Shown here piece by piece: positions 11,207-22,823 of a stretch of 64,000 nucleotides of DNA (its first letter is position 1; each line of letters begins with the position of its first letter). The notes beneath the pieces are model-generated. The model had not been told where the DNA came from, searched no databases, and saw nothing but the letters and a program-made list of their open reading frames with translations. Position numbers and translations under genes: made by a program. Source of the stretch: Zygnema cylindricum (taxonomy: Eukaryota; Streptophyta; Zygnematophyceae; Zygnematales; Zygnemataceae); NCBI GenBank assembly GCA_037447655.1, contig JBBHKE010002488.1, forward strand, positions 131,536 through 195,535. Reading direction: 5' to 3'.

Positions 11207-13031
11207 AAATCGTCAGGTGAGAAGCTTTTTATGCCTCTTTCCGGAAACTTACAGGCCGATATAATATCGAAAACTAAAAGTTGACAATTCGATTGATGGT
11301 TTCCATTATGGCTAGGCCATAGTTTTTGGGGGGAATAGAAGCTCAGACTCCAGTAGAACCCATTGTAAGAAGAGGATTTTTTCTCTCAGGAGGGAGAGGA
11401 GCGAGAAAAATATTTGAATAGTTTTTTTTTTTGCATAGGACAAGCAGGAGCCTAAGGCTTTCTCTCTAAAATTTTGTGTACCACCACCACTCAGCCTCGA
11501 AATAAAAGGAAGCTTTAAAAACTTTGTGCACAAAAAAGACACATGTAAACAAACGAATAACGAATATGTAAGAAAGTTAATGTTTCATTTATGTTTTTCT
11601 GTCGTGTGTGGCATTCCATTTGATTTTTTCTTTCGAATATTTTGGTCCAAATGTTCTTTCACTGGTCATTTTGCTTTACATAATGTTTAATTTCAAGTTC
11701 GCAAGAGTTCCCCTTATATAAACTTTTAAGCATTTACGGATCGAGCATATTTCTCTCCACAGCTAATCATTTTTCTCTCCACAGCTAATCATTTTTCTCT
11801 CCACGGCTGAGAATTGCCTCTTGTCCCCCTCCCTCTTAACTCTCCCTCTCTCTCTTAGCTCTCCCTCTATCTCTTAACTCTCTCTCTCCCTCTTTACTCT
11901 CCCTCCCCCTCTTATCTCTCCCTCTCCTTTCCTCTCTCGGCCTCCTTTCTGTCTTGCTCTTAAGTCTCCTTACTATCTCATCGCCCTCTCTCTCCTTTTC
12001 TTTCCTTCCCTGCAACCCTGACGCGCTTTCTCCTATATGTCCTTGATTCTGTCACTTCACCTCTCTCCTCACCCCATTTTACTGAAGACCTATTGTGGAA
12101 AATGAGTAAATCATATTTTTAAAAACCCGTTTATGTCTTTTATATATGCCTGTGATCGGTCTTCCTCGTGATTCCTCTATCCTAAGGACACTGAAACTAT
12201 TAAACTTTATTAAATTTGCACAGTGCTTTATCAAACCGTAAATGGGTGCAAGTGACATGTGTCACTTTTTGGGTCGTCGTTATATCATGGGAGGAGGTTT
12301 CACATGATGGGCATCTCCGTACAATCAGCCTAAGGGAATGTGGGACTCAATACTTCAACTCTCTCGCTTGTCTTTCCAATTTTAGGTCTTGTTTTCATGG
12401 ATGGTAAAAAAAAAAAAATAGATCCTGAACTCTTGAAAAATTACAAGAAAGTATATTAATGCTTAAACTTCTTAGGGATTGTTCCTTTGCAACTATAGTA
12501 GTATCTGATGACTATTTGTCAGTATCTGCTGAACAATTTCCTGAGCACTTATGTGTTATTATTCTGTTACGGTTGTTTTTATTGCAACTTTGGTTTAGTG
12601 TATGTCCCTTTCTGATAGCGTCTCTCAAAATTTCTCTCTTGTTTAGTGATTGTTTGTGAATTTTGTCTCTATAATTACGTATTTTTTTTGTTTATTTCAC
12701 AATAAATATTGTGACCATGATGTTTGTGACTATTGTGTTTATTTCTTATGATATTGTTGTTGAGTATCACACTATTTATCATTGTTAGTGTACTGGATTT
12801 AATAATATTGGGACGGGATTAGTTAAAACAATACCGAATCAATGTGTCGGCTAGCTGTCCTGTTACTTCAGATGGTTAACCATTGTTCTTTCTTAATAGA
12901 GTTTTTTTTAAATAACGTTATTTTATTGATTTTTGGTAACAAAAATGAACATTGTTAAATGATGAGCAGTGCACTGTGCTCCTCAATGGAACTTTCGGAG
13001 TTCCAACAAACAATAGTACAGTCTACACTGT
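11207..13031. other. SAM50 3' flank, no recognised gene
   Basis: It contains three copies of a 24-bp unit with TTTCTCTCCACAGCTAATCA (11749-11811) and a C/T-rich tract (about 11815-12070). The rest is AT-rich DNA with several AATAAA-like words. No protein motif is seen in the short open frames. Confidence 0.5.
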
Positions 13032-13657
13032 TGCGTGGTTCACACTAGAAAAAGGAAAAAACGGTATGGTATGGAAACGGTACTTTTTTTTGTCAGCCGT
13101 GAACTGGCACGTGACGCTAGCCTACGTCAACTAGTGTGTCGTGATACGAGCCACTTGTCCGTACGAAAAGTAAACGCTTTGCGGACATGATATGTACGAA
13201 TCCTTCCAAACCAAAATGTACTGCTACGCAACAGACCGAAAATAACCGCGAAGGAACTTTGGACATGCCCTTTTTTTTTCCATCGGTGTTTTTTTTTTTT
13301 TTTTTAACATTTCTTTTTCTCTTTTGTGTTTGGTCCCCTAGTTTGTTCATAAGTTTGGGCCGGAATGAATTCTTGTAGGTTCACGTCCGTGCGCTTCGTT
13401 TTCGAAGTTCTTCAAAAACGAAAAAGTGCACTCCGAACATGATGTCCGATGGCGGACGGCAGTTGCCATTTGCTTTGCGCAGCTGTCGAGTTTTGACGCA
13501 TAGAACAACATCTTTTGTCCGCCGCTACGCTTCAAAACGGCCGAAACCAACCGCCCCAACCGTCACCGCCGCGTTTTTTGTCATTTTATGAAACTTAGCG
13601 TATGGATCCCATAATTTATGACATCGTTTTCCCATTTTTCCAAGTGTGAACCACGCA
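13032..13657. mobile_element. Small TIR transposon, type undetermined
   Basis: The left end TGCGTGGTTCACACTAGAAA is mirrored at the right end by the complement of TTTCCAAGTGTGAACCACGC. The inverted repeat is about 23 bp with few mismatches. The 626-bp interior has no transposase. I cannot define a clear target duplication; the right end abuts the next MITE. Confidence 0.55.
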
Positions 13658-13861
13658 TGTGTATCGTTATTGACGTCAATGTTTTTTTGCCACTTTCATC
13701 AACTTTTCTCAGTGCACACCTGTCAGATCGTTGGAATGGAAAGGGTTAAATCCTTGATATTCAATTAGCTATCTTCAAACGGAAAAACAATACATGAACA
13801 CGGAAAAAAAGTTGATTTAAGTGGTGAAAAAACATCAACTGTAATAATGATGCAGGCTACA
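13652..13861. mobile_element. Decayed group I MITE
   Basis: It contains GTGTATCGTTATTGACGTCA at the left, GTGCACACCTGTCAGATCG inside and GTGGTGAAAAAACATCAAC at the right. Both termini have drifted from TACACCG. Confidence 0.5.
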
Positions 13862-14064
13862 AAGTCCCTTGGTTCGTGATGTATTTAGCCCCGAATAATA
13901 TTATTTTGGTCAACAATATCACCAACACATGTGGATCACAGTCCACTATTATGTTTGTACTTAACCAAACTTTTTTTTCCTGTCGTTTATGTTTTTAAAA
14001 GACATATCCAAGACATTTTTTTGAAGAATTTTCTTCACCTTCAACGACCTTTTTATGGAGATGG

Positions 14065-14283
14065 TACACCGTATATCGTTATTAGTGTTAATTTTTTTTC
14101 CAACTTAAAAAATCTTTTCTCCTTGCACAATTTTCATATTGTTAATCTGACCCTTGCGATTGAAAGGTAAGATTCTCCGCTTCCGATTAGCAGTCTCCCA
14201 CCGAAAATCGGACAAGCGTGCACAAAGAAAAGATGTTTTAAGAGGCGAAAAAAACTTTAACATTATTAACCATTAGCGGTGTA
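14065..14283. mobile_element. Foldback MITE, group I
   Basis: It begins TACACCGTATATCGTTATTA and ends AACCATTAGCGGTGTA, with the usual internal arms. Its right end is 11 bp from the target duplication of copia element A. Confidence 0.75.
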
Positions 14284-14299
14284 GTTTTTTCCTTCGTTT

Positions 14300-15297
14300 T
14301 GTTGAAATAAATAGTTTTTGGGTGTTTTCTAGGTCTTAATATATTAACGGAAAAAGAAACATGCATGCAGCTTATCGTCATCTCTTCTCTCTTACCCCCA
14401 TACTTGTTGTAGTCACTGAAGGAGAGAGAGAGTGATGGAGCCATGGCTGCCTCAGCTCCATAGACAGGGTTAGAGAGTGACATTAAGTCACTCTCTACAA
14501 AAAGGTTGAGTCAGCAGGACTCGAACCCCCTACCGGTAGAGCATAGCGTAGCCGTCCGCTCTAACCAGTCTGTCGTAGATGTTCGCTCAAATATATAGGG
14601 TGTGATTTATGTTTAAAGTATGTTACGTCCCCTAAACTGATTAACGGAAATATAAATGTAACATCATAGAACAGGGTAAGATTCAGTGCGAACTAGATCC
14701 CGCATGAAACAAATGAATCTGACATTTGTTTCGACGGACGATATTTAATGCCGGTTCTTATCCAACGGCATACATCCTCGCCGAGATCCCGGAAAGGTCA
14801 CTTTGGCGTTTTGTGACCTGGCATGACCTGGAGCCACGTGGAAAGATGACATTCGGTCGTGGGAATTCCGAGGAACGTACGAACGAGTGAAAAGCGGACA
14901 CGCGTCCACTTAATAGCCTTCTCGTACATAGGCCGTACAAAAGGTACACCGACAGTGGTACTTTTTGGTACGGTACAGTAATCTGATTGGTCCGTACTTC
15001 AGTAGATAGAAGTTATTAGAGGGAATCAGGACTTAGGAAATTTTGGTAGGTAGTCACCTCTCCCTTTGAGAGTTTCTACAAATTGGCATTTTTACTAACT
15101 CATAACTTATCGCCTGGTTGGGCGTTTTCATAGATTTTTTTTCCTACCAACTCAAGTGAGTCCACGCTGCAGAGGGGTGCAGTTAGATTGTCTACTTGTC
15201 TGCTTGGGTAGCAAGGGTTGACATTGAAAGTGGGTTAGTTGATAACTATCGAGAGGCTTCCTGAATTCTGTAGTCCAATGGAGGACACAGAATTGTA
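14300..15297 (+). repeat. 5' LTR of element A
   Basis: It begins TGTTGAAATAAATAG and ends AGAATTGTA (the consensus end is TGCA). It holds a conserved ATACTTGTTGTAGTCACTGA block, a hairpin around GAGTGAC...GTCACTC, the antisense tRNA-like segment, and GTAC-rich words upstream of a degenerate TATA-like CTACAAATTGG near 15077. Confidence 0.9.
14504..14582 (-). other. tRNA-like segment (type 1) in the LTR U3 of element A
   Basis: Read on the minus strand it has a D-arm-like GACTGGTTAGAGC followed at tRNA-like distance by the pol III B-box/T-loop GGTTCGAGTCC. The same segment is in the 3' LTR (about 19843-19921) and in the LTRs of D and I, always antisense to the element. I could not close a full cloverleaf, so it is not called a tRNA gene. 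Confidence 0.55.
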
Positions 15298-15312
15298 GGT
15301 TATGGGCCCACC
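15298..15312 (+). promoter_or_regulatory. Primer binding site for an initiator tRNA-Met fragment, overlapping the gag start
   Basis: GGTTATGGGCCCACC directly follows the 5' LTR. It is complementary to the anticodon stem-loop of plant initiator tRNA-Met and matches the start of the Drosophila copia site. It does not match the usual 3'-end site (TGGTATCAGAGC). Its ATG (15302-15304) opens the gag frame. Confidence 0.8.
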
Positions 15313-16420
15313 CTCTATGGTGCCCATCTTCAATGGATCAGGGTTTATCTATTGGGAAGCCATGATGATAGGGGCTTTGTGTGAAAAACGATATTGGGGT
15401 ATTGTTAGTGGACAAGTGAAACATCCACCTCAGTGAACACCACCGGGATTTGGTGGAATAAGGTTTTCTATAGCAACATCTGTTGCAGCAAAGGAGGCAA
15501 ATGATGGGGACAGCAGTGTGTCCGAAAAGAGGAAAGAAAAGGAGACACCTCTTACTCCTATTGCTCCTATTCCCACGACACCCGGAGCGGCGATCGTGAA
15601 GACCGTGGAGATCGATACTCAAATGTGGGAAGACACCAACATGGCTGCCAAGAACTTCATTCTGAGACACCTCACACAAGCCTTGGCAACTCCCCACCTT
15701 CACGATTACAAGGCCGAGGAAAAGTGGGTGAGTTTGATAGAGATCTATAGAGCTGGTACAATTCAGGAGCTCCAGTTGGCAAAGCAAAAGTTGGGAAATT
15801 ATACATACAAAGGAGGAAAGATGTTAGACTACTATAATGATCTTTCTTGTTTGTATACGGAGATGGAGAGTGCCGAATGGACAAGTACAATGAAGATGAA
15901 GGTTAACACTCTCATCATGAAGTTACCCGACGAGTATGAGAATATAGTGTACGGGGTACAAGGAATGACTAATAGTTCATGGACGTGGAATAGAGTGGTC
16001 CGCATGATACTTGTGCAGGAGAACACGATTGAAATCAGGAGAGGAGGAAAGAGCGTTCAAGCTCTAGCCGTCGGAGGAGACAGGTGGAGACCAGACCAGA
16101 AAAAAACCATACAAATGAGAAAGAGTTCACCCAAGAGGACCAAGGCCCCCGAAGGGCCTATGTCATTTTTGCAAAAAGCAGGGACACTTCATCGCAGATT
16201 GTGTCAAGCTATCGGAGCTGAGGCTCTAAGAGAATCATGGAGGGGGTTCTTTTGGAGGGAAGGAAAAGGCACTTCTGGTTACAAAGGTGACAGGAGACAC
16301 CGAGGACGAGTCCTCTGAGGAGGATGGGGAGCTTCTTCTTGGCGAGAGTCTGGAGGAGAAGGAGATCCCTCAGAGACAGAAGTGTGCCCTAGGAGCAATT
16401 CGGGAAGCTCCATAGGAAGG
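15302..16420 (+). pseudogene. gag of element A (broken)
   Basis: Gag forms the virus-like particle. The frame starts M-G-P-P-S-M-V-P at the PBS ATG and has a stop at 15434-15436. It continues in the same frame through the conserved W-E-D-T-N-M-A-A-K-N and R-H-L-T-Q-A-L-A segments (DUF4219/UBN2-type copia gag) to about 16100. A frameshift near a run of seven A's then destroys the zinc knuckle region. A further in-frame stop precedes the protease. Confidence 0.85.
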
Positions 16421-19400
16421 ATGGATCATTGACTCAGGTGCATCCATGCATATGTGTCGTGACAAGGACCTCTTCACTAAGCTAAGGAAAATCCCTACAA
16501 TAGAAATAGAGTATGGGGATGGGAGAGTGGTTACTACAGATCTAGTGGGATCAGTAGATCTAAAAGTCTTAGTGGAGGGTAAGACTTCTATACTCACTTT
16601 CTCAGATGTGCTCTATATTGCTCAACTGAGTAAAAATCTTGTCTCTACATCTGTTTTAGATGACAAAGAATTTGATACCTTCACTAGAAAGGGAGTTTTT
16701 ACAGCTAAGTATGGGGATGAGGTTTACTTCACTGCAGATAAGGGTAGCCCAGGAATGTTTAAGCTTAACCTGAGTAATGAAAAGAAGAATGCTTATTATG
16801 TTTGTGTCCGAAAGTTTATGATTTGGCATAAGTGGTTGGGGCATGTGCATTTTGATAGGTTGAGGGAAATGAAGAAGCTTGGTGTAGTGGAAGGCATTCA
16901 GTTCAGTGAAAATGAAATGGTGGATGATTGTGGTGGCTATGCCCAAGAAAAGGCTCATAGACTTCCTTTTCCTAAAGGCGCCACATATAGAGGAGAGAAG
17001 GTACTTGATTTAATCCACACATATATCTGGGGACTAGCAAGGGTACCCTCAGTTGGAGGGAAGAGGTGTATATTGACAATTACCGATGACTGGTCCAGAT
17101 ATTCTAGAGTTTACTTCCTAAAAACCAAGTTTGAAACACCAACTTACTTCAAAGAATATAAATCCCGGAGTGAGAAGTTGTATGGAACCCCTATTAAAAG
17201 AATAAGGAGTGATAACAGGGGAGAATATACCTCTAACCAGTTTGAGGAATACTTGAGAGATGAGGGAGTTCAGCACCAGAAAACTGTACCACATAATCCA
17301 GAGCAAAACGGAGTAACTGAGATGTTAAACCGAACACTAGGAGATAGTGTAAGCAGTATGTTGGCTAACAAGAAAATACGAAAGAGATTTTGGGCATAAG
17401 CCATGAACTGTGCCAACTATATTAAGAATAGAGTCCTTACCTCAACAGTCAAAGGTATGACACCTTATGAGAGATGGGTTGGAAGCAAACCGGACATCCC
17501 TCACCTTAAAGTATTTGGTAGCCAAGTTTACAGTCTAGATACAGATAAGAAAAACATGAAACTTGATGCTAAGGGAAAACACGGATATTTCGTAAGACAT
17601 GATGAGGATGTCAAAGGATATACAGTCTATGACTTAGCAAAGCAAGATATCATTCTGGTCAAACACCTAGTTGTTATGGATGAAGGAAAGTCAATTGACC
17701 GCTTCAAATATACCAAAAAGATAAAAATCAGGTTTGAGTCTGAAAGTGAGGAGAACTTTGTTTTTCTTGAAAAGGACGGAGTGAGACAGTGATTGTAGAT
17801 TCAGGGGAGATCCAAGAAAAAAGAGAGTTACTCGACACCTCACATATTCCTATGGACTTTGAGGAGACAGAAGTGCAGGAACCAGACTCGACAACCATGG
17901 ATAGGGGAGACGATGAGACGATAAGGAGAAACCCGAGACTTCCCTCTATTCCAGCCTCAGATTTTGAGGGAGGAAGAAGGAGCAGCAAAAGGATATAGGA
18001 GAAACAAGCTGCTCGTAAGGTAACTAAGCTATCTCATCCTAATGAGCCTCAGTCATACCTAGAGGTTGTGAACAGCCCAGAAAAGGACAGATGGATTAAA
18101 GCCACAAATGATAAGATGGCCTCCATCATGGAAGCAAATACTTGGGAGCTAGCAGATTGTCCTCCAGACAGAAAACCTATTGGCTGAAAATGGGTATTTA
18201 AACTAAAATTGAGCCCAGATAATACCATTGAAAGATATAAGGCTCGTTTGGTAGCAAAGGGGTTCACCCAAAATGAGGGGATTGACTATGAGGAGACATT
18301 TGCTCCAGTTGTTCGGTTCCCATCAGTATGGATTCTCCTAAGTCTGGCAGCAACCGAAGACATGGAAATTCATCAGATGGACATTAAGACCGCCTTCCTC
18401 AATGGTGAGTTAGAGGAAGAAATCTTCATGCGGCAACCGGAAGGGTTTGTGGAGAGTGGGGGAGAAAGCAAAGTCTGTAGGCCTCATAAAGTCATTAAAT
18501 GGACTTAAGCAAGCTCCCCGACAGTGGAAAAAGAAACTAGATGAGTTTCTTACTGGTCTAAGATATATCAAGATGAGTTCTGACCATTCTATCTATATGT
18601 TTGAGATGAGGATGGTGTGATCTTTATTGCAATTTATGTGGATGATCTGCTGGTGTTAAGTAAGTCTTTGGAAAAGATCAATAAGTTGAAAAAAGATCTT
18701 AGAAGCAGATTTGACATGAAAGATTTAGGGGAAGCAAGATATATTTTGGGAATTCAAATGGAAAGAGATAGGGGGAAGAGGATCATAAGACTCACTCAGA
18801 AAGAAGCAATAGGAAATATGCTTGAGAAATTTCAAATGGAGATAGCTAACAGTTGTACCACTCCCATGGACTTGAAGAAAGTAAGTGATGGGAGTGTAGA
18901 AAGAGGAGTGATATTTTTAGATGATCAGATGAGTCCAAAGGAGAGAGAGTTTATGAAGTCTGTTCCATACAAACAGGTCGTAGGAAGTTTAATCTACTTT
19001 ATGAACTGTACAAGGCTGGACATAGCGGTAGCAGTAGGAGTCTTAACGAACCTAGAAAGAGAGATTGGGAGGCAGCTAAGAGAGTCATTAGATATCTGGT
19101 TGGAACCAGAGAATTATGGTTGCATTTTGGGAGGGGACCATACTGATATCACCACTTGGTGTGATGCCAGTTATGGGGATGCACCTATGAGAAGTTTCAC
19201 TTCTGAATATGTTTTGGATGTGGGGGAAAGTGCTTGCTGTTGGAGCAGTAAGCAACAAAAGGTGGTTGCTCAGTCTACTATAGAGGCTAAGTATATGGCG
19301 TCTTGTTATGCTGTAAAAGAACTAATGTGGGTGAAATCATTGTTGCAAGAACTGGAATATATGAAGGAGGGAGTGCATGAAGTCTTTTGGGATAATCAAG

Positions 19401-19624
19401 CAGCTATTGCAATTGCACCCAATCCAAAAGACTATTTCAAAGCAAAACATAGGGACATAAGATTAAGCTTCGTGAGAGAAAAAGTTGAAAATAAAATTTT
19501 AAATCTTGTGTATAGACCTGATGAAGAAATGGTGGCTGACATGATGACCAAACCTGTGCCCTCTCCTAAATTAAAATATTGTCGAGAAAAATGCGGGTTG
19601 AGAGAAAAAATAAAAGTGGACTAG
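16421..19624 (+). pseudogene. pol of element A: protease, integrase, RT, RNase H (broken)
   Basis: The protease motif W-I-I-D-S-G-A-S lies at about 16424-16447. Integrase spans 16446-17790. Its HHCC finger has one Cys replaced by Tyr (C-G-G-Y-A-Q), and the first catalytic Asp is Tyr (H-T-Y-I-W-G), so integrase is inactive. D2 (R-S-D-N-R-G-E-Y) and the Glu (N-G-V-T-E) remain. RT starts near 18120 and has Y-V-D-D-L-L-V-L-S at about 18634. RNase H has W-C-D-A-S-Y-G-D-A and D-N-Q-A-A. Stops occur at 17397, 17789, 17996, 18185 and in the 18510-18615 interval. Confidence 0.85.
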
Positions 19625-19637
19625 AAAATAAGGGGAG

Positions 19638-20636
19638 TGATGAAATAAATAGTTTTTGTTATTTTCTAGGTCTTAATATATTTGCGGAAAAAGAAACATG
19701 CAGGCAGCTTGTCTTCATCTCTTCTCTCTTACCCCCATACTTGTTGTAGTCACTGAAGGAGAGAGAGAGAGTGATGGAGCCATGGCTGCCTCAGCTCCAT
19801 AGACAGGGTTAGAGAGTGACATTAAGTCACTCTCTACAAAAAGGTTGAGTCAGCGGGACTCGAACCCCCTACCGGTAGAGCATAGCGTAGCCGTCCGCTC
19901 TAACCAGTCTGTCGTAGATGTTCGCTCAAATATATAGGGTGTGATTTATGTTTAAAGTATGTTACGTCCCCTAAACAAATTAACGGAAATATAAATGTAA
20001 CATCATAGAACAGGGTAAGATTCAGTGCGAACTAGATCCCGCATGAAACAAATGAATCTGACATTTGTTTCGACGGACGATATTTAATGTCCGTTCTTAT
20101 CCAACGGCATACGTCCTCGCCGAGATCTCGGAAAGGTCACTTTGGCGTTTTGTGACCTGGCATGACCTGGAGCCACGTGGAAAGATGACATTCGGTCGTG
20201 GGAATTCCGAGGAACGTACGAACGAGTGAAAAGCGGACACGCGTCCACTTAATAGCCTTCTCGTACATAGGCCGTACAAAAGGTACATCGGCGGTGGTAC
20301 TTTTTGGTACGGTACAGTAATCTGATTGGTCCGTACTTCAGTAGATAGAAGTTATTAGAGGGAATCAGGACTTAGGAAATTTTGGTAGGTAGTCACCTCT
20401 CCCTTTGAGAGTTTCTACAAATTGGCATTTTTACTAACTCATAACTTATCGCCTGGTTGGGCGTTTTCATAGATTTTTTTTCCTACCAACTCAAGTGAGT
20501 CCACGCTGCAGAGGGGTGCAGTTAGATTGTCTACTTGTCTGCTTGGGTAGCAAGGGTTGCCATTGAAAGTGGGTTAGTTAATAACTATCTAGAGGCTTTA
20601 TGAATTCTATAGTCCAATGGAGGACACAGAATTGCA
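19638..20636 (+). repeat. 3' LTR of element A
   Basis: Preceded by the polypurine tract AATAAGGGGAG. It begins TGATGAAATAAATAG and ends AGAATTGCA, followed by the target duplication CGTTT. Confidence 0.9.
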
Positions 20637-20699
20637 CGTTTTACTATGTTTGTACCAAAATGGTTAGTGCATTGTGAGTTGTGCAATAAAAGCCATTTA

Positions 20700-20921
20700 C
20701 AACAGTGTGAATCGCTATAAGTGTTAATGTTTTTATTGTCTCTTGAAACATTTATTCTCCGTACACACTTTTGATATTTTGGATTTGATGGTTGTGATTG
20801 AAAAGTAACATTCTCAGCTTCAGATTGGCGGTTTCAAATTAAAAATCGGACAATTGTGTATGGAGAAAAGATGTTTTAAGTGGCGAACAAATAATTAACA
20901 CTAATAGCGATTCACGGTGTA
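20700..20921. mobile_element. Foldback MITE, group I
   Basis: It contains ATCGCTATAAGTGTTAATG at the left, TCCGTACACAC inside, and ends TAGCGATTCACGGTGTA. The left terminus has drifted. Confidence 0.65.
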
Positions 20922-22150
20922 CCTTACAAGTATAAGACCGAGAAATTAGGAAATGTAGTACTGTGCCACTCGTTCATTTTTTCTCTTATGTTTCCTTTCT
21001 CGTGTTCTCTGTTTCTCGTCCTGTTCCAAGTGTTCCTTTCCTTTGTTAGAGGATTATTGTGCAGGTTTACTGACTACGTATGTACGGCTATTTCCTAGGA
21101 TAGGCCACGTCGACCTTTTTTTTCCCCCTCGCGGAAGACTATCGTCGGTCGCTACTTGACAGCACGCTTTGCTCTACCGGCTGGCAACGCTTTGGAATCG
21201 GCCAGGTATTTTGTTGGCAGCGGAATCGTTTTTACGCGTACCCAAATATCAAATGCATTTGCCATTTAGCAAAGGTCGCAAAAGTCGAAATTTTAGATAC
21301 CCGAAATCGGCAATTTTTTTTTCAAAATCTGAGTACTTGACGATGTCACGCTCCAAAATTGTTAACGGTTACCCAAAACGCATTTACGAAAAAAAAAGAT
21401 AACCAAAACTCGATTTCTCGCGACTACCCGTACTCGCCTGTACCCGAATAAGTACAAAATTAGTGGTACATCTCCCTCATACCTTCCACGATACCAAGAG
21501 TACAAAGCACAAAAATGTTGGATAGTATGGACAGTACAAAACCTTCATTTTTTTTTGTTTTTTGCTTACCTGACCGTAGCTAATTTTTTTTTTTTTTGTG
21601 AATCACTTGCCCGAATCCTCGCAGCCCCCGAAATTTGGCACTTGAAATCCTTCCGGGTCTGATGCGGGCGGTCGGGTAACGGTCGGGTACGGATTCGGGT
21701 ACCCGAATGCGACTGCGATTTAGTGATACTATCCTGAACCACTATGGTCGTGTGGGACTTTTCACGGCACATGGCCACGTCGGCCCCCTTCCCTTTCGTT
21801 TTACGACGCGCCTCGCCGCGCGGACATTTTCTCACCCAAACCGACGGGTCGACGAAACGCAAAACATTTTAAGTGCGCGTTTAGATGTAAATTTAGCGAC
21901 CGTGCGACCGTGCAACGGAAACGCTTTTACCGAAACTTCGAACGTTTTTTTATTTCCCAATTATCGCCTTTCAAAAAATAAGAACCGTTTAATCATTCAT
22001 GTCTTCTACTCTTTCCTTCACACGCGTAGCCCATTTCTTCCTTTTTTCGCCCTCTACTACCTTTTTCCTTTGTTTTCATCGTTAGTGTTGACCCGTTTTT
22101 TTCCCTCTCCCGACGATTTTCACCCCTATCTATTTGTTGGTATTGAGGGT
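20922..22150. other. Intergenic DNA, no recognised gene
   Basis: Part of the stretch is GC-richer, with CGGGT-rich words at 21655-21710. Open frames exist on both strands, but none shows a domain I recognise. Confidence 0.4.
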
Positions 22151-22823
22151 ATGGTTACATCAGACGAAAAGTGAGGTTTAATACAGAATTTTGTACTTTC
22201 TCGTACCATGACGTACTATATTTTCGTGAGTTTCTTGAAAACAACATTACAGAAAAAAGGATAACGATTCTCCAAGTATCCGGGAGAAGACGTTGACCGT
22301 CCGATTACATTTTGGTCTCCATCTGCGAAGCAATTGCTCCATGCGCCTCTGTATTGGTGAACCCACCTCGCGGAGGTGGGTTCACCAATACAGAACCAGT
22401 CAATCCGTTACACTTGGACGATAGACACGTGCGTTGATGAAAAATAAAAATTTTCCCACGCCCCCAAAGTCACGTGCCTTCGGACAAGGTGACCGTAAAA
22501 TCTTTGCCGAAAAGAAATACGGTTTTTTCCTGAAAGTCAGCAGAGTGAAGGAGATCTCTGAGGTACATTGACGTGGTACACTTGCGAAGTACACGTGTGA
22601 ACTACGCAAGTACGGATTTGCATACGAAAATGGTCGGTTTTCAAATCTTTGCGATTTTAGAGATTTGATCGTCGACTTACGCGAAACCATTAAAAAAACA
22701 ACACGTATGTAAAAACCTATTTACAGATGATACGCGATGTAACCGAGGCTTCTGTAATACAGAAATTTTGATGTCCGTAATTTTGATGTCCGTACTATTA
22801 CAGAGACCTCCTGATGTAACCAT
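22151..22823. mobile_element. Small TIR transposon with a perfect internal palindrome
   Basis: The ends are ATGGTTACATCAG and its complement CTGATGTAACCAT. The interior is 673 bp and non-coding. I cannot define the target duplication. It contains the hairpin at 22348-22394. Confidence 0.5.
22348..22394. repeat. Perfect 22-bp palindrome with 3-nt loop
   Basis: The arm TCTGTATTGGTGAACCCACC plus TC (22348-22369) is followed by GCG and then its exact reverse complement (22373-22394). Confidence 0.9.

Larger units (their letters stand above)
14300..20636 (+). mobile_element. Copia element A, complete but decayed
   Basis: This is a Ty1/copia retrotransposon with order LTR-PBS-gag-PR-INT-RT-RNase H-PPT-LTR. 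The 5-bp target duplication CGTTT is at 14295-14299 and 20637-20641. The LTRs are 14300-15297 and 19638-20636 and run TG...CA/TA. The polypurine tract AAGGGGAG lies just before the 3' LTR. Stops and frameshifts break the coding region, so the copy is dead. LTR differences are few on inspection, so the insertion is not very old. Confidence 0.95.

Noticed and set aside
14504-14582. A functional nuclear tRNA gene
   Set aside because: D-arm and B-box words are present but no acceptor stem or standard anticodon arm closes, and the sequence repeats in LTRs.
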